Source: an uncultured Oscillospiraceae bacterium (GTDB taxonomy: Bacteria; Bacillota; Clostridia; Oscillospirales; Oscillospiraceae). Taken from it: DNA of 64,000 nt. The notes below the pieces were generated by a model. The model worked only from the letters and a program-made list of their open reading frames with translations, had not been told where the DNA came from and searched no databases. Below, one piece after another: positions 51,294 through 60,031 of this stretch. A program made the translations under genes and the position numbers. The DNA lies in assembly GCA_947630375.1 (NCBI GenBank), contig CANRHH010000002.1:1-64000 (forward strand), given 5' to 3'. The number at the start of each line of letters is the position of its first letter. The first letter of the stretch is position 1.

Positions 51294-51959
51294 TCAGTTT
51301 ACATCGGGGTATTGGCTGTGGTCGTAGTCGTGGGTGTTGCCGTGGTTGGAGGAGAAAAACATGAGCTGGGCGTCGGTCCACAGGACAATCCGGGGGCGGG
51401 TCACATGGGGCGTGGCGTCGAAGTGATACCAGCCCTCGCCCAGGTCCACCAGGTTCCAGTAATGAGTGCCGGAGGCGGTGGATTTGGCGATGTCCATGTT
51501 GGGGATCCCGGCCCGGGTCAGCAGCAGCCGGGAGGTACAGGCAAAGACATAGCAGTCCCCCTCGTGGAGGTTGAGGCCGTCGTAGGCGGCCTTGATCCAG
51601 TCCCCTTTGACCGAGCGGTCCAGGTAGACGACGGTGCCGGTCACATAGTCATAGATGGCGTTGACCTTGTCCAGGCCGCTCATGTCCTCGGTGAGGATCT
51701 CCGCCAGAATCTCATCCGCCTGGGCGTTCAGCGCGTCCCGGTCCACCGGCTGGGACCGGAGCTCTGCCGCAGGCGGGGCGGCGGCCTCCACCTGTCTGGC
51801 CCGGCCGTTTACGGAGAAAAAAGCGGCGGCCGCCAGCCCGGCCAGGGCCAGCAGCACCCCGCCCACAGCGAAGAGCCGCCGGTCCCGGCGGCTTCTTCTT
51901 TCTCTATGGGGCCGGCGGCTGGGGACCCCGGCCTGTGTTTTCGCAGCGGCTCTGTGCAA
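51294..51959 (-). CDS. Membrane-anchored transglutaminase-like protein
   Basis: The 221-aa protein has one N-terminal transmembrane helix (about residues 29-49) and an outside domain with the transglutaminase-like triad: Cys in HEGDCYVFACTSRLLL, His in GTHYWNLVDL, Asp in WYHFDATPH. Such domains act as cysteine proteases, amidases or cross-linking enzymes. It is the first gene of the acylation operon. The start is a TTG at 51959, 6 nt after GGGAGG. Its presence ahead of a Dlt-like set is unusual. Confidence 0.8.
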   Translation of the reverse strand: MHRAAAKTQAGVPSRRPHRERRSRRDRRLFAVGGVLLALAGLAAAAFFSVNGRARQVEAAAPPAAELRSQPVDRDALNAQADEILAEILTEDMSGLDKVNAIYDYVTGTVVYLDRSVKGDWIKAAYDGLNLHEGDCYVFACTSRLLLTRAGIPNMDIAKSTASGTHYWNLVDLGEGWYHFDATPHVTRPRIVLWTDAQLMFFSSNHGNTHDYDHSQYPDVN

Positions 51960-52014
51960 AGCAAACCTCCCGGGCCCGGCAGGGCAAACGGCGGCAAAGC
52001 GTATTTTCCTGAAA

Positions 52015-52043
52015 ATTATAACGCATCCCCCGGGGAATGTCTA
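52015..52043 (-). promoter_or_regulatory. Promoter of the Dlt-like operon
   Basis: On the minus strand TAGACA (52043-52038), 17-bp spacer, TATAAT (52020-52015), about 55 bp before the TTG start. Confidence 0.7.
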
Positions 52044-52081
52044 CACGGCGGGGGAAGATTTAAGAAAAGTTAAGAAGTAAA

Positions 52082-52113
52082 CGACCGCCGCACGGTTTTC
52101 CGTGCGGCGGTCG
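52082..52113 (-). terminator. Terminator of the pot operon
   Basis: CGACCGCCGCACGG, TTTT loop, perfect complement; 15 bp after the potD stop. Confidence 0.88.
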
Positions 52114-52127
52114 AAGCAGCGCGATCT

Positions 52128-53240
52128 TCAGCTGATCTTCAGCTCTTCCCAGAGGGTGGTCATATAGGCCAGGGCGTCGGCGTCCAGATTCCGGTAGGCG
52201 AAGCGGTTGTACAGCTCGCTGAAATTCTCGATGCCGGGGTAGAGAATCTCCACCGTCTCCTCGCCTAAGTCGTCCAGATAGCCCTCGTCGTTATACACCA
52301 GGGAGTTGGGGGAGGCGTAATAGGTGTATTCGGCGTTGGCAATGGCGGGCTCGGCGGAGAGCATGTAGTTGATGAAGATCTCCGCCAGCTCCTTGCTCTG
52401 GCAGCAGGAGGGGATGCACATGGCGTCCACATAGTAGTTGGTGCGCTCCGGATAATAAAAGCGCAGGTCCACGTTGTCCGCCTGGTTGTCCAGCATGGTG
52501 AAGTAATCCCCGGCGTAGTAGGCGCCTACGGCGGCCTCGCCGCTCTCCATCATGTTAAAGATCTCGTCCATGACCCAGCTCTTGATCAGCGGGGCCTGGG
52601 TCTTCAGCTCAGCCAGGGCCTGATCCCAGAGGGCCTTGTCCGTGTCGTTCACGTCCAGGCCCAGCTTATACTGGGCGGTGCCGAAAGCGTCCCGGGGGTT
52701 GTTGAACTGGACGATGTTCCCGGCGTACTTCTCGTTCCACATCAGGTCCCAGTCCCCGGCGTCGGCCTCGTCCACCACGTTGGCGTTGTAGATGACGCCC
52801 ACCACGCCGTAGGTATAGGGCACGGAGTACTGGTTGTCCGGGTCATAGTACAGGCCCCGGAAATTCTCGTCGATGTACTGGTAGTTGGGGATGTTGTCAA
52901 AATCCAGAGGCAGCAGCATGTCTTCCTCGATCATCCGGGCGATCATATAGTCCGAGGGGATGATCACATCATAGCTGACGGCGCCTTTGGAGAGCTTGTT
53001 GTACATGTCCTCGTTGCTGGCAAAGGTGTCGTAATTGACGTGCAGAGTCTGGCCGTAGGTCTCCTTATACCAGGCTTCAAACTCCCGGACGGTGTCAAAA
53101 CTCCCTTCGGAGCCGTCGGAGATGTACTCTCCCCAGTTATAGACGTTCAGGGTCAGCGTTTCGGAAGAGGAGCCGCAGCCGGTCAGCGCCAGGGCGCAGA
53201 GCAGCGCCGCGGCGGCGAGAAGAGAGACAAATTTTTTCAA
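52128..53240 (-). CDS. potD: PotD-type polyamine-binding lipoprotein
   Basis: The 370-aa protein has a lipobox (LALTGCGSSSE) and the family opening LTLNVYNWGEYISDG followed by YDVIIPSDYMIARMIEEDMLLPLDFDNIPN. It binds spermidine or putrescine outside and delivers it to PotBC. Acidic and aromatic residues for amine binding (e.g. SDYM, WDLMWNEKY, GDYFTML) are in their usual places. It is the last gene of potABCD. Confidence 0.95.
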   Translation of the reverse strand: MKKFVSLLAAAALLCALALTGCGSSSETLTLNVYNWGEYISDGSEGSFDTVREFEAWYKETYGQTLHVNYDTFASNEDMYNKLSKGAVSYDVIIPSDYMIARMIEEDMLLPLDFDNIPNYQYIDENFRGLYYDPDNQYSVPYTYGVVGVIYNANVVDEADAGDWDLMWNEKYAGNIVQFNNPRDAFGTAQYKLGLDVNDTDKALWDQALAELKTQAPLIKSWVMDEIFNMMESGEAAVGAYYAGDYFTMLDNQADNVDLRFYYPERTNYYVDAMCIPSCCQSKELAEIFINYMLSAEPAIANAEYTYYASPNSLVYNDEGYLDDLGEETVEILYPGIENFSELYNRFAYRNLDADALAYMTTLWEELKIS

Positions 53241-53284
53241 GATAGCTACCTCCTGTGTCTTGTTATATTGTCTTGCTATATTTT

Positions 53285-54085
53285 TCAGACCGCGCTGCCG
53301 GGCTCCGCGTCCTTGTCGGACAGGTTGGAGATCAGCAGCAGGGCCAGGATCACGAAGAAGATAATGGTGGCCAGAGCGTACATCTTGGGCGTAACGGTCT
53401 TCTTTGTCATGTTGTAGATGCGGATGGGCAGGGTCTGGAAGCCGTTGCCGGCGGTAAAGTAGCTGATGACAAAGTCGTCCAGAGAGAGGGTGAAGGCCAT
53501 GATGAGCCCGGTGACGATGCCGGGCAGGATCTCCGGCACCTCCACCTTGAAGAAGGCCCGCAGGGGCGTGCAGCCCAGGTCCATGGCCGCCTCGGGCAGG
53601 GACCGGTCCATCTGCCGGAGCTTGGGCAGCACCTGCAGGATCACATAGGGCAGGCAGAAGGTCACATGGGAGATCAGCATGGTCCAGAAGCTGAGGCTGG
53701 TGGCCGCGCCGAACAGCCGGCCCACGAACACGAACATGAGCATCAGGGAGATGCCGGTGATGATGTCCGGGTTGATCATGGGGATGTTGGTCACCGTGTC
53801 CATGGCGGCCCGGAGGGCCCGGCTGCGGAGCTTGTCGATGCCCACGGCGGCGGCGGTGCCCATGACGGTGGAGATCACCGCGGCACTGAAGGCCAGCAGC
53901 AGGGTGTTGCGCACGGAGTTGAGCGTCTCGTAATCCCGCAGCAGCTCCTTATACCAATACAGGGAGAAGCCGGAGAACACCGACAGGCTTTTGGCCTCGT
54001 TGAAAGAAAAGACCAGCAAAATGGCAATGGGGGCAAAGAGAAAGAGCATGATCAACGCCGTATAGACCTTGGCGGCAGGCTTCAT
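53285..54085 (-). CDS. potC: PotC-type polyamine ABC permease
   Basis: The protein of about 266 aa has six membrane helices and the permease EAA motif EAAMDLGCTPLRAFFKVEVPEILPGI that contacts the ATPase. It forms the channel with PotB. ATG at 54085 (MKPAAKVYTALIML) is chosen because a GGAGAC site precedes it; 16 bp downstream of potB's end. Confidence 0.95.
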   Translation of the reverse strand: MKPAAKVYTALIMLFLFAPIAILLVFSFNEAKSLSVFSGFSLYWYKELLRDYETLNSVRNTLLLAFSAAVISTVMGTAAAVGIDKLRSRALRAAMDTVTNIPMINPDIITGISLMLMFVFVGRLFGAATSLSFWTMLISHVTFCLPYVILQVLPKLRQMDRSLPEAAMDLGCTPLRAFFKVEVPEILPGIVTGLIMAFTLSLDDFVISYFTAGNGFQTLPIRIYNMTKKTVTPKMYALATIIFFVILALLLISNLSDKDAEPGSAV

Positions 54086-54101
54086 GGTTCCGTCTCCTTT
54101 C

Positions 54102-54983
54102 TCAAACCGCGGCGCGCCGGTTGGCAAAGCGCTGCATGAACGCCATGCACACCAGCAGCACCACCATCAAAATGAAGGCCATCGCGGCGGCAAAATGCAG
54201 ATTGTTGGCGGCGTACTGGCTCTCAATGGCGTCGCCGATCAGGTAGAACTTGCCGTTGCCCAGCTTCTGGGAGATGTAGAAGGTGCTGATCGAGGGGATA
54301 AGCACCATGATGATCCCGGAGACCACACCGGGCAGGCTCAGGGGGAAGATCACCCGGCGCAGGACGCTCAGGCTGCCGCAGCCCAGATCCCGGGCCGCCT
54401 CCAGGAGCTTGATGTCCAGCTTGGCCATCACCGAGTAGATGGGCAGGATCATATAGGGGAAGTAGTCATACACCATGCCGATGACCACGGCGGCCTCCGT
54501 GCCGATCACATGGATCTGCCCCAGATGCAGCAGGCCCAGGATGCCGTTGATGATGCCGGTGTCCTGCAGAATAGTCATCCAGGCGTAGGTGCGGATCAGG
54601 AAGTTCATCCACATGGGGATCATGATCAGCGTGATGAGGACTTTCTGGGTCCGGGCGGAGGAGCGGGCGATGATATAGGCCGCCGGATAGCCCATCAGCA
54701 GGCAGATCAGGGTGGACAGCACTGCCAATTTCAGAGAGCGGGCGAAGATCAGCAGATAGGTGCGCACTTCCCGGACAGCGCCGTCCTCCCCGGAGACGTT
54801 GGAGGTGGCGGTGAAGAAGCGGCTGACGTTTTCAAAGGTAAAGCGGAAATCGTTGTCCGTAAAGGCGTAGTAGGCCACAAACAGCAGCGGCACCACGATA
54901 AACAGCAGCGCCCAGATGGAATAGGGGGCCAGGGTCAGGCTTTCCCACAGGCCCGTCCGGCGGCGGACAGTCTCTTTTTTCAT
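54102..54983 (-). CDS. potB: PotB-type polyamine ABC permease
   Basis: The 293-aa protein has six membrane helices and the EAA motif [25 protein letters not shown]. The segment [28 protein letters not shown] is the outside loop after the first helix. The ATG overlaps the potA stop (54980-54983), showing translational coupling. Confidence 0.95.
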   Translation of the reverse strand: MKKETVRRRTGLWESLTLAPYSIWALLFIVVPLLFVAYYAFTDNDFRFTFENVSRFFTATSNVSGEDGAVREVRTYLLIFARSLKLAVLSTLICLLMGYPAAYIIARSSARTQKVLITLIMIPMWMNFLIRTYAWMTILQDTGIINGILGLLHLGQIHVIGTEAAVVIGMVYDYFPYMILPIYSVMAKLDIKLLEAARDLGCGSLSVLRRVIFPLSLPGVVSGIIMVLIPSISTFYISQKLGNGKFYLIGDAIESQYAANNLHFAAAMAFILMVVLLVCMAFMQRFANRRAAV

Positions 54984-56098
54984 TCGTCCTCCCCGCTTTC
55001 CGCGTTGGACAGCTCATCCAGCTCGTTGGAGAAGGAGGAGTAGTCCCCGTACATGCCGGAGTATTCCGACTTCTTCATGATATGGATGGCGTCGGGCTCG
55101 ATATAAAGGCCGATGTACTCGTCCACGTCCACGAAATCCGTGGTCTGGATCATCCACTTGAAGCCGCCGATGTCCACGATGATCTCATAGTGGACCCCTA
55201 AGAAGGTCACCGAGGTGACCACCCCCCGGAGCTGGCCCCGGTCTTCGGGCACGATGTCCACATCCTCCGGCCGGACCACCACGTCCACGGCCTCGTCGGC
55301 CCCAAAGCCCCCGTCCACACAGTCAAACTCCTGGCCGGAGAAGGAGACCCGCCGGTCCCGGAGCATGACCCCGTCCACGATGTTGCTCTCGCCGATGAAG
55401 TCCGCCACGAAGGCGTTGTTGGGCTCGTTGTAGATATCCACCGGGGTGCCGATCTGCTGGATGCGGCCCTCGGACATGACCACCACCGTGTCAGACATGG
55501 AGAGGGCCTCCTCCTGGTCGTGGGTCACGAACACGAAGGTGATGCCGGTGGCCTTCTGGATCTTTTTCAGCTCCTGCTGCATATCCTTCCGCAGCTTCAG
55601 GTCCAGCGCCGCCAGGGGCTCATCCAACAGCAGGACCTTGGGCCGGCTGATCAGGGCCCGGGCGATGGCCACCCGCTGCTGCTGCCCGCCGGAAAGGCTG
55701 GTGACGCTGCGCTTTTCAAAGCCGGTGAGGGCCACCAGCTCCAGCATCTCCCGGACCTTCTGGTTGATCTCCGCCTTGTTCACCCGTTGTTCCCGCAGGG
55801 CGAAAGCCACGTTTTCAAACACGTTCAGGTGGGGGAACAGGGCATAGCGCTGAAAGACGGTGTTCACGTTCCGCTTGTGGGGCGGCACGTCGTTGATCCG
55901 CTCCCCCATAAAGAGAATGTCCCCCTTGTCGGCCGTCTCAAAGCCGCCGATCAGGCGCAGGGTGGTGGTTTTGCCGCAGCCGGAGGGACCTAAAAGCGTT
56001 AAAAACTCGTTGTCGTAGATATCCAGACAGATATCGTCCAGCACCACCTCGCCGTCAAAGGATTTGGTGACGTTTTTCAGCTCGATGATCTTCTTCAT
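54980..56098 (-). CDS. potA: PotA-type polyamine ABC ATPase
   Basis: The 372-aa ATPase has Walker [10 protein letters not shown], signature LSGGQQQR, Walker [13 protein letters not shown] and switch VTHD, plus a C-terminal TOBE/MOP-like domain (about residues 240-350) typical of PotA/MalK. ATG at 56098 ([14 protein letters not shown]) follows GGAGG. Directly upstream lies a terminator-like hairpin ending a long structured leader, so expression of the whole operon is probably set there. Confidence 0.96.
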   Translation of the reverse strand: MKKIIELKNVTKSFDGEVVLDDICLDIYDNEFLTLLGPSGCGKTTTLRLIGGFETADKGDILFMGERINDVPPHKRNVNTVFQRYALFPHLNVFENVAFALREQRVNKAEINQKVREMLELVALTGFEKRSVTSLSGGQQQRVAIARALISRPKVLLLDEPLAALDLKLRKDMQQELKKIQKATGITFVFVTHDQEEALSMSDTVVVMSEGRIQQIGTPVDIYNEPNNAFVADFIGESNIVDGVMLRDRRVSFSGQEFDCVDGGFGADEAVDVVVRPEDVDIVPEDRGQLRGVVTSVTFLGVHYEIIVDIGGFKWMIQTTDFVDVDEYIGLYIEPDAIHIMKKSEYSGMYGDYSSFSNELDELSNAESGEDE

Positions 56099-56453
56099 GG
56101 CGGTTCCTCCGGAAAAAGAAAAATGACGTATGCCGTCAGCATACGTCACCTGGAAAACATCACAGCGCGGCGCCCTTACACCGCCGCCGGATCCCAATGG
56201 GTTTAGAGTCTATACAGCAAAGAAAGATTACTTTTACTACTCTTATTGACCATTTCACAAGTTTGTATGCTATGAAGCACTGGTTTATAGTTACCAACTT
56301 ATAAAACTTGAGCTTTTAACTCAATCAATAAGGCAACAGAAGTTGCCACCGCGCCTGCGGTTTATCGGCATTCGACCCGGCTGTCCGTGTGGCCTTGGCT
56401 GCGTGAAAGCAGCGGTCGCATCTTGCTTTGGATATAGTGGGATCCAATTGAGA
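56099..56453 (-). ncRNA. Long structured leader RNA of potABCD (riboswitch candidate)
   Basis: From the predicted start (~56453) to potA the leader is ~355 nt and contains no gene. Seen pairings on the RNA strand: GGATCCCA (about 56442-56435) with TGGGATCC near 56194-56187, closing a ~250-nt domain; CTTATTGATT (56332-56323) with GGTCAATAAG (56251-56242), enclosing hairpins TTGAG/CTCAA, AAGTT/AACTT and GTGCT/AGCAT; GC-rich stems upstream (CGCTGC...GCAG, GGCAAC/GTTGCC). A terminator follows: TGACGTATGC/GCATACGTCA (56148-56124) and ATTTTTCTTTTT, just before the ribosome binding site. No riboswitch family is recognised. Confidence 0.7.
56112..56148 (-). terminator. Terminator/attenuator before potA
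   Basis: 10-bp perfect stem with a 5-nt loop, then a T-rich tract, ending only a few nt before GGAGG of potA. Its position in front of the operon marks it as a conditional attenuator. Confidence 0.8.
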
Positions 56454-56459
56454 CGACTT

Positions 56460-56488
56460 ATTCTAACAATATTCACCTGTTCTGTCAA
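56460..56488 (-). promoter_or_regulatory. Promoter of the pot operon leader
   Basis: On the minus strand TTGACA (56488-56483), 17-bp spacer, TAGAAT (56465-56460). Confidence 0.75.
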
Positions 56489-56546
56489 GAGAAAAAACTT
56501 CGCATAAAATCTTTTTTTTCACCGGCTGCCGGGACCCGGTGCCGGA

Positions 56547-56576
56547 TTGACAGGCCGGGGGGAAAGGGGGTATAAT
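56547..56576 (+). promoter_or_regulatory. Promoter of the phosphodiester glycosidase gene
   Basis: TTGACA (56547-56552), 18-bp G-rich spacer, TATAAT (56571-56576): near-consensus. Confidence 0.75.
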
Positions 56577-56646
56577 TTACTCCTCCGGGCTTTGACAGCG
56601 CGGAGAGACCGTTTGGCCGGCCGCGAGGCGGCAGGGAGGAAAAGCG

Positions 56647-57690
56647 ATGGGCTATGAGGAGAGACATACAAACCCGGCGGGCGGAAAGAGGCCCCGCCCG
56701 GCCTGGCAGCTGATCCTGCTGGATCTGGCGTTGACCGGGCTGGTGCTGTGCGTGTTTGCCCTGTTTCACCACGTGCTCCCCAGTGTGCAGCGCCGCCTGA
56801 ACGGCCCCATGACGCCGATCGCCACGGTGACGCCTCTGGCCCCGCCGGTGGAGACCGCGGCGGCGGAGGCGTCTCCGGAGGTCACGCCGGACCCTAACGA
56901 CTGGCGAGCCAAGTTTGCCGGCCGGTTCACGGAGGAGACGGTGGTGACGGAAAACAGCTATACCAGTCCCAACCTCTCTGTGGAGATCTCCACCCATGTG
57001 GTGACCATGGACAACGGCCAGCCCACCACCTATTATGTGGCGGATATCTATCTGGCGGATATCTCCGGCTTCAGGACCTGTTTCTCCAACCCCCGTTACC
57101 ACGAGTCCGGCGAGAGCCTGGCCCAACAATATGGGGCGATCTTGGCGATCAACGGGGACTACGCCACCAACCAGAGCTACGGCCTGCTGGTGCGAAACGG
57201 CCAGATCTATATGGAAGAGCAGACCGAGAACGATATCTGCGTGCTGTATTATGACGGCAGCATGGAGACCTACGGGCCGGAGGAATACCGGGCGGAGGAG
57301 ATCCTGAGCCGGGATGTGTACCAGAGCTGGAAATTCGGCCCGGAGCTGCTGGAGAGCGACGGCTCGCCCAAGACGGAGTTCAACACCACCTATGCCATCG
57401 TCAGCCGCAACCCCCGGACCGGACTGGGCTATTATGAGCCGGGGCACTACTGCTTTGTGGTGCTGGACGGGCGGCAGGAGGGCTACTCCTACGGGATGCC
57501 GATGGAGGGCTTCGCTAAGATCTTTTCGGACCTGGGCTGCGCCGCCGCCTATAACATGGACGGGGGGGACTCGGCCGTGATGGTGTTCAACGGCGCCGAG
57601 TACAACCGGCCCAGCCACGGAGGCCGGAACTTGGGGGATATGCTCTATATCGCGGAGCCGGACACGCCGTTTGAGGGAGAGGGAGAATGA
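56647..57690 (+). CDS. Membrane-anchored phosphodiester glycosidase (NAGPA family)
   Basis: The 347-aa protein has one N-terminal membrane helix (about residues 21-43), a Thr/Pro/Glu-rich linker and a C-terminal NAGPA-type domain (PF09992-like): ILAINGDYATNQSYGLLVRNGQIY, FVVLDGRQEGYSYGMPMEGFAKIFSDLGC, and YNMDGGDSAVMVFNG, the conserved DGG(D/G)S block. Family members cleave N-acetylglucosamine-1-phosphodiesters, in bacteria probably in wall glycopolymer or exopolysaccharide turnover. The active site is outside the cell. The stop overlaps the next start by 4 bp. Confidence 0.88.
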   Translation: MGYEERHTNPAGGKRPRPAWQLILLDLALTGLVLCVFALFHHVLPSVQRRLNGPMTPIATVTPLAPPVETAAAEASPEVTPDPNDWRAKFAGRFTEETVVTENSYTSPNLSVEISTHVVTMDNGQPTTYYVADIYLADISGFRTCFSNPRYHESGESLAQQYGAILAINGDYATNQSYGLLVRNGQIYMEEQTENDICVLYYDGSMETYGPEEYRAEEILSRDVYQSWKFGPELLESDGSPKTEFNTTYAIVSRNPRTGLGYYEPGHYCFVVLDGRQEGYSYGMPMEGFAKIFSDLGCAAAYNMDGGDSAVMVFNGAEYNRPSHGGRNLGDMLYIAEPDTPFEGEGE

Positions 57691-57884
57691 GAGCTTTGAA
57701 AAACCTGTTGCCGCATCTGGCCATCGCCATGCTGCTGGGCCTGCTGGTCATTGCGATCTTAGACGAGTATAACCCGCTGATGAATTTTCTCACCAGCGGC
57801 GTCTCGAAAATTTACATCTTTCTGACGGTGGCCTTAGGCGTGGCCGTGGCGGCGCTGTACATAGCCCGGTGCCGGAGAGATTGA
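57687..57884 (+). CDS. Small two-helix membrane protein, 65 aa
   Basis: ATG at 57687 overlaps the glycosidase stop (ATGA). The product has two hydrophobic helices (about residues 8-25 and 40-59) and ends CRRD. Coupled translation indicates a joint function with the glycosidase, perhaps as a membrane partner. No family recognised. Confidence 0.7.
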   Translation: MRALKNLLPHLAIAMLLGLLVIAILDEYNPLMNFLTSGVSKIYIFLTVALGVAVAALYIARCRRD

Positions 57885-57900
57885 ACGGATCTTTTTTCCC

Positions 57901-57941
57901 TTTTGCCCAAAATTGTGGATTGTTCACAATTTTGGGCAAAA
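57901..57941. terminator. Terminator-like hairpin
   Basis: TTTTGCCCAAAATTGTG and its exact 17-bp complement with a 7-nt loop, 16 bp after the small membrane protein gene. The trailing ATATTT is a weak U-tract. Confidence 0.75.
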
Positions 57942-57981
57942 TATTTGGGCCGGCGGCGGCAATTTCCGTGACTATTTTTTG

Positions 57982-58010
57982 TTGAAGAATGGACGCGAGT
58001 ATGGTAAAAT
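57982..58010 (+). promoter_or_regulatory. Promoter of the DUF4914 gene
   Basis: TTGAAG (57982-57987), 17-bp spacer, TAAAAT (58005-58010). Confidence 0.65.
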
Positions 58011-58058
58011 ATTAACATAGCCAATTTTGGAATTTCTCTAAGAGAGAGGAGCTTTACC

Positions 58059-59960
58059 ATGTATACAGACCCGTATTTTGACCGTTTTATTTTGCCTGAG
58101 GATCTGACGGAGGCCCTGAAGAAGAGCCGCTACCACTGCTATCCCGAGAGCAAGGACCAGCTGATGGAGATGTGCTTCGGCCCCACCCACAGCTCCCGCT
58201 ACGATGTGACCTATCCCATCGCCGGCCGGGGCACCGTGAAGGAGGCGGAGGTGGTCCGCTGCAAGAACGGCCCCGTTGTCAACTTTATGGAGGACTACAT
58301 GCGCCGCCGGGACCCGGACTGCATGCGCATTGGAGACGAGCTGCCCACCGACAAGCCCCGCTTCAAAGACGTGTACGGTTACGAGTTCAGCAAGCTCCGG
58401 GCGGAGACCATGGACTGGCTCTCTACCCAGCAGGTGATCCTCCTGCCCTTTAAAGCGGGCGGAAAGTATTACGGCTATGACAGTTTGATGATCTGCCCCA
58501 TGAACGCGGCCTTCTTTGCCCTGTCGGTAGCCAATATGTCCGGCTTCGTCAGCATTTACGACGTGCAGGACGGCTACAAGCCCCGGTCCATCATCTATGT
58601 GGCCCCGCCCTTCCGGCACACCCACTTTGACGGGCGCCAGGTGGTGGTCCACCAGCGCAGCGAGCAGATGCACGAGGTCTTTTCCTATAACCTGTATCCC
58701 GGCCCCTCCGCCAAGAAGGGCGTGTTCTCCATCCTGCTGGACGTGGGGGAGAAGGAGGGCTGGATCACCAACCACGCCTCCGCGGCGTTGCTGGAATCCC
58801 CCTATGAAAACGAGATCGTCTTCATGCATGAGGGCGCTTCCGGCGGCGGCAAGAGCGAGATGCTGGAGGAGGTCCACAAGGAGGAGGACGGCAAAGTTTT
58901 GCTGGGCACCCACACGGTCTCCGGCGAAAAATATTACCTGAACCTCCGCGAGACCTGCAAGATCTACCCCATTGCCGATGATATGATCCTCTCCCACAAG
59001 GATTTCCAGGACGGCTCCGGCCACCTGGTCATTGCCGACGCGGAGGACGGCTGGTTCCTGCGCATGGACGGGGACAACTACTATGGCAACAGCCCCATCT
59101 ATGAGCGCATCAGCATCCACCCGGAGGAGCCCCTGGAGTTCTTCAACATGGACGGCATCCCCGGCGCCACCTGCCTGATCTGGGAGCACGTGCTGGAGTC
59201 CACCGGCAAGCGTTGCACCAACCCCCGGGTCATCATCCCCCGGGAGATGATCGAGAACATTGTCCCCGGCAACCAGCCCCAGGAGGTCAATGTCCGCTCC
59301 TTCGGCGTGCGGATGCCGCCCTCCACCCTGGAAGCCCCCAACTACGGCGTGATGGGCATGGTCCAGTTCGTGCCCGCCTCCATCGCCTGGCTCTGGCGGC
59401 TGGTCTCTCCCCGGGGCTTTAAAAACCCCTCCATCGCCGACAGCAACGCCGGCAGCGGCCTGAAGAGCGAGGGCGTGGGCTCCTACTGGCCCTTCTCCAC
59501 GGGCCTGAAGGTGACCCAGGCCAACATGCTGCTGCACCAGCTGATCGACACGCCGGAGACTTTGAACATCCTCATCCCCAACCAACACATCGGCGCGTAT
59601 CACGTGGGCTTCATGGGCGAGTGGCTGACCCGGGAGTATCTGGCCCGCCGCAACGGCACCGTCCGTCTCAAGCATCTGGTCCCGGCCCGCTGCCCCCTGT
59701 TCGGCTACTCGCTGGATGAGATGAAGATCGACAGCCAGTATGTCCGTCAGACCTTCCTCCGGCCGGAGCTCCAGTCCAAGCTGGGCTTTCAGGGCTACGA
59801 CGCCGGCGCTAAGATCCTCACCGATTTCTTCAAGGAGCAGATCCAGGAGTTCCTGACCGACGATCTGGACCCCATCGGCCGCCAGATCATCGAGATCTGC
59901 CTCAACGACGGCTCCCTGGAGGAGTATCTGGCGATCACCCCGCTGAAAAACATCAAGTAA
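58059..59960 (+). CDS. DUF4914 protein with PEPCK-like P-loop
   Basis: The 633-aa protein fits DUF4914 over its length. At about residues 257-266 it has HEGASGGGKSEMLEE, a phosphate-binding loop like that of ATP-dependent PEP carboxykinase and HprK, followed by downstream acidic segments (DMILSHKDF, ADAEDGWFLRMDGDNYYGNSPIYERI) that could bind metal. No PEP or oxaloacetate site is evident by eye. It is cytoplasmic and monocistronic. Codon use is that of a well-expressed gene. The function is unknown; a phosphotransferase on a small molecule or protein is plausible. Confidence 0.82.
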   Translation: MYTDPYFDRFILPEDLTEALKKSRYHCYPESKDQLMEMCFGPTHSSRYDVTYPIAGRGTVKEAEVVRCKNGPVVNFMEDYMRRRDPDCMRIGDELPTDKPRFKDVYGYEFSKLRAETMDWLSTQQVILLPFKAGGKYYGYDSLMICPMNAAFFALSVANMSGFVSIYDVQDGYKPRSIIYVAPPFRHTHFDGRQVVVHQRSEQMHEVFSYNLYPGPSAKKGVFSILLDVGEKEGWITNHASAALLESPYENEIVFMHEGASGGGKSEMLEEVHKEEDGKVLLGTHTVSGEKYYLNLRETCKIYPIADDMILSHKDFQDGSGHLVIADAEDGWFLRMDGDNYYGNSPIYERISIHPEEPLEFFNMDGIPGATCLIWEHVLESTGKRCTNPRVIIPREMIENIVPGNQPQEVNVRSFGVRMPPSTLEAPNYGVMGMVQFVPASIAWLWRLVSPRGFKNPSIADSNAGSGLKSEGVGSYWPFSTGLKVTQANMLLHQLIDTPETLNILIPNQHIGAYHVGFMGEWLTREYLARRNGTVRLKHLVPARCPLFGYSLDEMKIDSQYVRQTFLRPELQSKLGFQGYDAGAKILTDFFKEQIQEFLTDDLDPIGRQIIEICLNDGSLEEYLAITPLKNIK

Positions 59961-59974
59961 GAATTGCAAAATGC

Positions 59975-60006
59975 AAACAGGCGCAGCGAAAGCTGCGCCT
60001 GTTTTT
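59975..60006. terminator. Terminator between convergent genes
   Basis: AAACAGGCGCAGC, GAAA loop, GCTGCGCCTGTTTTT. Confidence 0.92.
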
Positions 60007-60031
60007 GCTCAGGATGCGTTTTTGGGGACGG

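Noticed and set aside
56099..56453. T-box, cobalamin, lysine, guanidine-I or c-di-AMP riboswitch in the pot leader
   Set aside because: I looked for their hallmark sequences and found no convincing match; it stays unidentified.
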